Assembly: GCA_010093485.1 (NCBI GenBank)
Contig: MU001506.1
Location: 1 to 64,000, forward strand
Direction: 5' to 3'
Length of the DNA: 64,000 nt
Origin: Karstenula rhodostoma CBS 690.94
Taxonomy: Eukaryota > Ascomycota > Dothideomycetes > Pleosporales > Didymosphaeriaceae
The notes under the pieces are model-generated. The model was not told the DNA's origin, made no database searches, and saw only the letters and a program-made list of their open reading frames with translations. This document shows, in pieces, positions 58,576 through 64,000 of the stretch (positions are counted from its first letter, which is position 1; each line of letters opens with the position of its first letter). Both the position numbers and the translations under genes were made by a program.

Positions 58576-60150
58576 CTAATTTGAAGGCGTGTACAGTTCC
58601 TGTGGTGGGACTTCCGTTTCTCTGAGTGATGGAAAGGGTCTAAGACTTCTCGTTTTACAATCCCCGTCCGGGACCTTAGGAGAGCCAGGCACTAGAGTAT
58701 CGAGTTCCGAGATGCGATAGCGCTTCGCCTCATTCCCTGTAGCTGAGTTATCGACCTCTATAGCTTCCTCATAGTGTAACGGGATCTGTTGGCGGTGATT
58801 TCGTATCCGCCAGAGACACAATCCTAGAGCAGCGCCAACAATGAATGCGATGAGACCAGTAGTTATTCCAGCGATCGCTCCATCAAAAACTCTTTCGTCT
58901 CCACGACTTGCCCTGCGTGCGAGAATAGAGATTGGCGGAGTGTATTTCGTGTTGTAGATAGGAACGAGATCTTCATCAGGCATGGGATCAGTGTATATGG
59001 CGGGTGCGACGGTGAAGTTGGATCGCTCGTAATCGACGATAACAGCTTCCTGCAGGAAGGTGCCGCCAAGTTTGAAACTACCATCTGACGACCTTTTTAG
59101 TGGAAAGTAACGCGTTAAATTCTCTGAATCTGGTAAGCATATATTCGGGTGGAACGCATCGTAAGGCAGCACAATTTTTGTGTAATAGTTGCTATCAGGT
59201 TCTCCGTATCCAATCCTAAAAGACACGATGGCCTTGTGTTGCTGGTTTTTCTGATGCGCCGATTCGTTCAATGTGTATAAGTTTGAAGTATGGTCATATC
59301 TCAACTCGAAATGCTCCTCAAACATTTCACAGATGGTGTCAGGCAGCAACAAATATGGCAGCGAAGAATCCGTTCGGATAGCCTGTAAGGGTATGTACGG
59401 TGGGTGTGTCATTCTGGTCGGTTGCGTACAAAATCGATTGTACGTTTACAACGAGGCCGTTTCTCTTGTCGTTAGACAGATTAATGCTGAAACCCCTTGA
59501 GGAATCCGCTCGAGACTGGTCATAGCCACTTAAAACGATGTTTCCAACGGCACCTTTCCCGTTATTGCCTGGAATATTGTTAGCAAGTGCACATCAGGCA
59601 GTTGCGGTAAAATCAGTGCAACCCATCAGTAATACTACGTTCTCAATACACTTACGGTAATAAGCCCCTGCAGTGTGTAACCATACGAGTTACTTGAAAC
59701 TACATGAGCGAGACTCTGAAATTCTGCAAGCAATGGCAGAGAGACGCTAGGAAGACTGGTCGAATGCGAGGTGAGGTTCCGCCCGTAGGAGCATGCAGGC
59801 CCAGGAATGGCGGGGTTGTGTCGGTGGCCAACTGATGGGGGCTTAGTCGTTCCTAGAAAGGACTTTTTCCATCCGCACAATCCAAAACTGTGACGCCATA
59901 GTGAGTTGATTGCAGGATTTCGATGTTTACACAGCGACTAGAAGCTGCGTCTTCAACGCTGATCGAGAATGTCGACCACTTGCCATCGTTGCATTCAAAG
60001 TTTCCACTCGGTGGCAAAACGAATGGTTTTAATCCATTGGATGACCGGAAAACCACGTCGGCGCGCCCTGTAAACCATTCGAAGGACATCGTCAAGACTG
60101 GATTTTCGTGAAAGAGGAACCCGATCGGTAAAAGGCGCCCTGTGATCCGT
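58576..60150 (-). pseudogene. Aspartic-protease-like membrane protein, frameshifted
   Basis: This resembles the fungal pepsin-fold (A1) cell-surface proteins. The 5' part reads LPPSGNFECNDGKWSTFSIS, where the family has a WSTF-V-VGTP strand. After a GT-AG intron (59569-59655, with a GCTAACA branch site) comes GKGAVGNIVLSGYDQSR, then RTDSSLPYLLLP, FKLGGTFLQEAVIVDYE, one transmembrane helix (GAIAGITTGLIAFIVGAALGL) and a cytosolic tail. The frame breaks at least three times: near 59865 at an A5 run, near 59677 at a repeated AC dinucleotide (SYGYT should continue AGAYYRNN), and near 59400. The first catalytic DTG is not visible. It is probably a pseudogene; sequence errors or an unrecognised splice pattern are the alternatives. 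Protease activity is doubtful. Confidence 0.6.
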
Positions 60151-61402
60151 TGTAAAAACATCGTCAAGGCCGAAGCATCATGAAAGACGGGACTTGACAG
60201 TGAAAGGCATTTGCAGAATATAAGAGGCGGTACGGGTGGGCAGGATCTGCACCACTTCACCGGTCTGCTGCATATACGAAGCTAGGTGGGGTTGAACAGA
60301 TCAACCTTGGGTTTGCCCTCCTCATCACGCACCATACACGACAAGGTCTAAGGCCAGAGTGATACCGAATTTCGTACCTATATGTGGTGCTATATCTGTC
60401 TGAATGGAACGAGTTCCTGAATACTATCAATGGAATGAAGCAGCTCTCACTCCAAATGTGAGTGCCTCACACCCCACAGCTTCCTGGCCCTAAGACTCCC
60501 GCTCCCACGTGCGCCCATCATCATCCACATTCTTGCAGGTAAAGCTAAGACATACTTGGGGTTTCGCATTGAAGATATAAAAGCGCACTGCAGTTACCTT
60601 GCCGCAAAAGTCGCGAGGGACAAGTTTTACATGAGTACGAAGACTATTCAGGCGCAAGGAAAGTATTCCAGTTTATATGCGCTGCTTCTTATCTTCTTTT
60701 GTCGATGCTAAAATCGTCGCTCTCAGCTGTACACACTTCGCTCACACCTTTACCGCTTTTTATTCCGTGATGACGTATATGGAGATACATTGCATTTGCC
60801 TTCTCTCTTCTTCGTGTCTGTTACCATCCACTCGACCATAGCCTTACTCATCGACCGAGGAAATCTCGCATATGTTCTTCCCTGTTTAGCCCTCTTGCGC
60901 ACATGTCAAAGTTCAGCATTCCCAAATATCTATTATTTCTCGAACACTGAAGCCTAAGGCCGACATGTCGCACATGCGCCATGACTTCCTTAACTAGCCC
61001 TTGCTCGTGCACGCTAAGAAAAGCAGTGCAAGTTTCAGGTGAACTTGCCAGCTCAAAACCAGGGTCTGCACAAGCGAGACTTAGGGAAGCGGCGAGGATG
61101 TAGAAATTGCAACAAATATTGTTCCACTGCACAAATACGTATGGCAGAGATCCATGCTGGCGAACAACTAACAATTTCTAACCCGAAACCGCGCCTCAGC
61201 TCTGCATCTTCAGAGTCGTCCTTTCTCGGCGCCATTTGCCTTCGCATGCGAAAGCAAAGCGGGCTCAAGTAGGTTACAGTGTGACGAACGCGTCGGACAC
61301 AAATTCGATTCCTTGCACGGCCTACTGGAGCAAAATGGACAACCATTCGTTGTATTCGTCATCGTTGTTTGTAACCCTCCTGGCATGGAGCAACGAAGAC
61401 AT
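60151..61402. other. Intergenic, no gene recognised
   Basis: About 1.25 kb of normal composition. Short open frames on both strands overlap one another and have no recognisable domain, presequence or splice pattern. I see nothing I can support here. Confidence 0.5.
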
Positions 61403-61843
61403 TCATGCATCATCTGGTATTGGATTTCCGTCCTCATCCACATCCTCATACTCGTCCTCATCCTCGTCGTCCAGTGCGCAGCCTAGCAAATTATTGCACA
61501 AATTGATAGCTCTTGTCTTCGCATCGTACTCGGAAATTTTGTCCCCACTCCCAAGCTCCTCTTCTGCCCACGATATCTTGACGATTGTGGCCCAGTCCTT
61601 AGTGTCGGTCTTGTTTGGGTCTCCAGCGGCGATATCGAGCGAGATCCGCTTGCGAGGATTTTAGCCAAAGTAGATGTGGAGGACGGTGTTAACTTGCACG
61701 TCTTTAGGTGCGTTAGCCTTGATTTTCTAATTGTCCTCTATAGTCTGCCCTGTGTAGCCTTGCAGTATCTTGTTGTAGTCTTTATGCGTGATGGTGCGAT
61801 CCCATTGGGCCGTTGCCGGCGTAGTTTCGAAGGGGATTGGCAT
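61403..61843 (-). pseudogene. Small acidic-tailed protein with two in-frame stops
   Basis: A single minus-strand frame of 147 codons from ATG at 61843 to TGA at 61403. It reads as protein throughout: ETTPATAQWDRTITHKDYN, then NTVLHIYFG, then RKRISLDIAAGDPNKTDTKD, WATIVKISW, and an Asp/Glu-rich end (DDEDEDEYEDVDEDG). Two stops interrupt it: TAG at codon 39 (61729-61727) and TAA at codon 61 (61663-61661). Both fit C-to-T changes at CAG/CAA, or G-to-A at TGG for the first. I have no function for it. The continuous frame and sensible composition on both sides of the stops argue that it was recently a working gene. Confidence 0.6.
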
Positions 61844-63291
61844 TGTTATTCTTCAGTGCAGTCCGGATCCAAAGCTAAGCGCAATCGGATGAAAGGAGCG
61901 GGAGATGGGTTTAGAATCGCACGCAAATGTGCCAAATTTGTTGGTGGACGCCCGATAAAACAGTCGGGAGAGGGGATCTTGTGCGAATAGCCTCGAAATT
62001 ATGAAGATATGTTATGTTCAGGTGTAATGCGGACCGTGATCGTGGGTCGGATAATATCTTTGAACAGCAGTCCCATAAGTCAGCCGCCCCCACTTATGTA
62101 ATTGTGGCTGAGATCGGAACGATAGCCCGGAAGTCTCATGTGTTTTTTGTCTACACTGCCACATCCGACGCCAACCTCGACATACATATAAAATGATGAC
62201 TGTTATGTTATCATCCTTATCTGCGTTTCCCCAACTTGCCAACGCATTGCCAGCATCCGCAGCCTCGGATATTATGAACCAAGGTTCAAGGACAATCTTC
62301 CACTCTGAGTGTTCCATCTCAAGGACAGAAGGCAGGTTCTATCAATTGTGCATGCTTTTGAAGTGTATTGAGCCCAGCGGAAACTTGTCTACCCCCATGT
62401 CATAGTCCATAAGGCTGCTGCAGCATTACCAGTAAATCAATACGTACTCCGTAAGAGAGCACTGCGTGATCATTCGCCCATCGAAAGCCCTCAGGACCAG
62501 AACCATGTATCAATTCATACAGAGAGAAAGCGTTACCTGCCATTAGACTAACCTTCTAGTGGTTCTGCTTAGCAGTCTGAGTGCACACTGGTCCGCGTAC
62601 GTCAGATTCCTCGAGGAGGAAATGGAAGCTGCCAATCGCTGCTTTCTCACATATGAGATACTATGTAACTGCATTTGCGTGATTACCTGAGCGGTATAGA
62701 TCCATTGACCTCACAAACCCCTTCTCGGGAACACTGAAGGAAGCCAACTTCAGATCCCTTCCAAAGACAAGGTAACACCATGATCTTCTCGTGCGGGGAA
62801 TGCATGCCCTGAAATCTAATTCTAACGTTTTTCGACTATTGCTTGGAGAAATAATTAAACAGTCCTGGTTTGAAAGCAAAACTTTCTATAAGCAAGTCGG
62901 GGAAGACTACGCCACACTCGACGCCATTGTGAATAATATGATTGGAGGCGACGTGCGGCCTTGTTGAATACTTCGACCCACTCAAATCGCGACTCGATCG
63001 CATGACAGCCACTCCACCTCACAACACAACATAACACTGCAACGCACTCAATCACAAACTCGAAATGCGAATATGATTCTCAGACAGCCAAAGATAAAAC
63101 ATGGGGGATTCAATACTTCATAAACGCCCACAAACACCATGCTCAAGTTCCCACCAGACACCCTATCCCGACCCATTCTCATACCAAATAGAAAACGTCA
63201 AAGTCGAGTATCTTATCATGCCCTATCAAATCCGTCATTCAAACTCGGAGCAACTCTCCATCCGTTTACATCCCACCTCAACATGCCCACT
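61844..63291. other. Intergenic, no gene recognised
   Basis: 1.45 kb of normal composition between the small pseudogene and the right-edge gene. Short overlapping frames exist on both strands, none with recognisable domains or convincing splicing. Confidence 0.5.
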
Positions 63292-64000
63292 CTAATCGTC
63301 AGCCGGCTCAACCCTCACGAGCACCTCCTCAAGAAACCCCTCCAAAAAACTTGCCACCTCCCCACCCATCCCAACACCGCCCCTCTCATCCCACTCATCC
63401 AGCTCCCTGAATCCCTTCTTCAACTCGCTCACTAGCCGCTTGACATTATCATGGCACTCCTGCCGTCGTTTTTTCTGCTCCACGAAGGCATGCAGATCGC
63501 GCGGTGTGGAGGCGGCTTCTTGTTTGTTCTTGAGGGAGACGTGGTACGAGCGGCGGGAGAGGGCGGCTTCTAACGCAGGGATGACGACGCCGGAGAGAGC
63601 GGTGATCTCGGTGGGCGCCGAGTTGGGCGAGCCGGGTGTGATGGGTTGTTTGGGCCGGCCGAAGGAGCCACGAGACATGGGTGATGGCTTGGTGGCTTGT
63701 GGTGTGGGAGGGAGAGGGTGGGAAGGCGTCTGTGCACCGGTTATATTGTTCCAATTGTCAATCATAGGTCCACCAAATGGGTCGTAAGAAGATGATGAGC
63801 CAGGTCGAGGGGGGGAAGCCGAGTTCGGCGATGTTCGGGATGGTACAAGTGGCGTCTGGTTAGTTAGTTGAGGCAGTGGTTGCTGGCCGGAGAGAGGCGG
63901 GAGTGGTTTTTGAACTTGCGACGGTCGCGGATTCTGGTTCTGGTTCTGGTTCTGCACAGGGCTTTGCGGTTGGGGTGAAATGGTGGACGCGGGATGAATA
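63292..64000 (-). CDS. 3' end of a gene cut by the window edge
   Basis: C-terminal 235 or so residues of a larger protein, open from the right edge to a TAG at 63292. The visible part starts with a disordered Pro/Gln/Ser-rich region including repeated Asn-Gln (QNQNQNQNPRPS). It ends in a helical domain: GVVIPALEAALSRRSYHVS, QKKRRQECHDNVKRLVSELK, then FRELDEWDE and FLEGFLEEVLVRVEP. This ending resembles, from memory only, the C-termini of some fungal Ste20/GCK-type kinases, but no kinase motif is inside the window, so the product stays unassigned. Confidence 0.75.
   Translation of the reverse strand, partial: IHPASTISPQPQSPVQNQNQNQNPRPSQVQKPLPPLSGQQPLPQLTNQTPLVPSRTSPNSASPPRPGSSSSYDPFGGPMIDNWNNITGAQTPSHPLPPTPQATKPSPMSRGSFGRPKQPITPGSPNSAPTEITALSGVVIPALEAALSRRSYHVSLKNKQEAASTPRDLHAFVEQKKRRQECHDNVKRLVSELKKGFRELDEWDERGGVGMGGEVASFLEGFLEEVLVRVEPADD

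Noticed and set aside
61236..61664. Plus-strand 142-codon frame with Ser-rich stretch
   Set aside because: It is the antisense of the Asp/Glu-rich tail of the small minus-strand protein; the poly-Ser is an artefact of GAN/GAR codons read backwards.

Overview
The window looks like nuclear DNA of a filamentous ascomycete (Pezizomycotina; a Dothideomycete is my best guess, by inference). The reasons are 44-103 bp spliceosomal introns, a Zn2Cys6 regulator, mitochondrial proline enzymes, and a two-speed base composition: about 38 kb of AT-rich, repeat-filled DNA with the hallmarks of repeat-induced point mutation (RIP: CpA to TpA on both strands), followed by about 26 kb of ordinary gene-bearing DNA.

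Layout. Positions 61-31377 are almost completely RIPed. They hold two direct copies of an approximately 12.9 kb element (1401-14317 and 18421-31377), a 4.1 kb spacer with a retroelement gag-like trace, and several minisatellites. Positions 31378-38808 are RIPed less completely and are not just transposon: reading through the stop codons shows the ghosts of an EthA-type FAD monooxygenase (33340-34870), an unidentified protein (36130-36830) and a short-chain dehydrogenase/reductase (37993-38808), all on the minus strand.

Positions 39743-54762 form a dense amino-acid catabolic cluster: a second proline dehydrogenase killed by four in-frame TAA codons (PRODH-2), an intact second P5C dehydrogenase (P5CDH-2), an HpcH/HpaI-type class II aldolase, a mitochondrial P5C dehydrogenase (P5CDH-1), a divergent P5C reductase, an intact proline dehydrogenase (PRODH-1), a Zn2Cys6 regulator and an aspartate aminotransferase. 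The set matches every step of hydroxyproline breakdown: hydroxyproline to 3-hydroxy-P5C, to 4-hydroxyglutamate, to 4-hydroxy-2-oxoglutarate, to pyruvate plus glyoxylate. Both proline dehydrogenases lack the active-site Tyr that favours proline over hydroxyproline (Ser in PRODH-2, Cys in PRODH-1). I therefore read the locus as a fungal (hydroxy)proline-utilisation cluster under attack from RIP spreading out of the flanking repeats.

Downstream are a small AT-rich island (54763-55401), a CorA-like magnesium transporter (55402-57387), a frameshifted aspartic-protease-like membrane protein (58576-60150), a small conserved protein with two in-frame stops (61403-61843), and the 3' end of a further gene running off the right edge (63292-64000). 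Splice sites were placed by eye from reading frame, GT/AG signals and family alignment; no transcript data were available.
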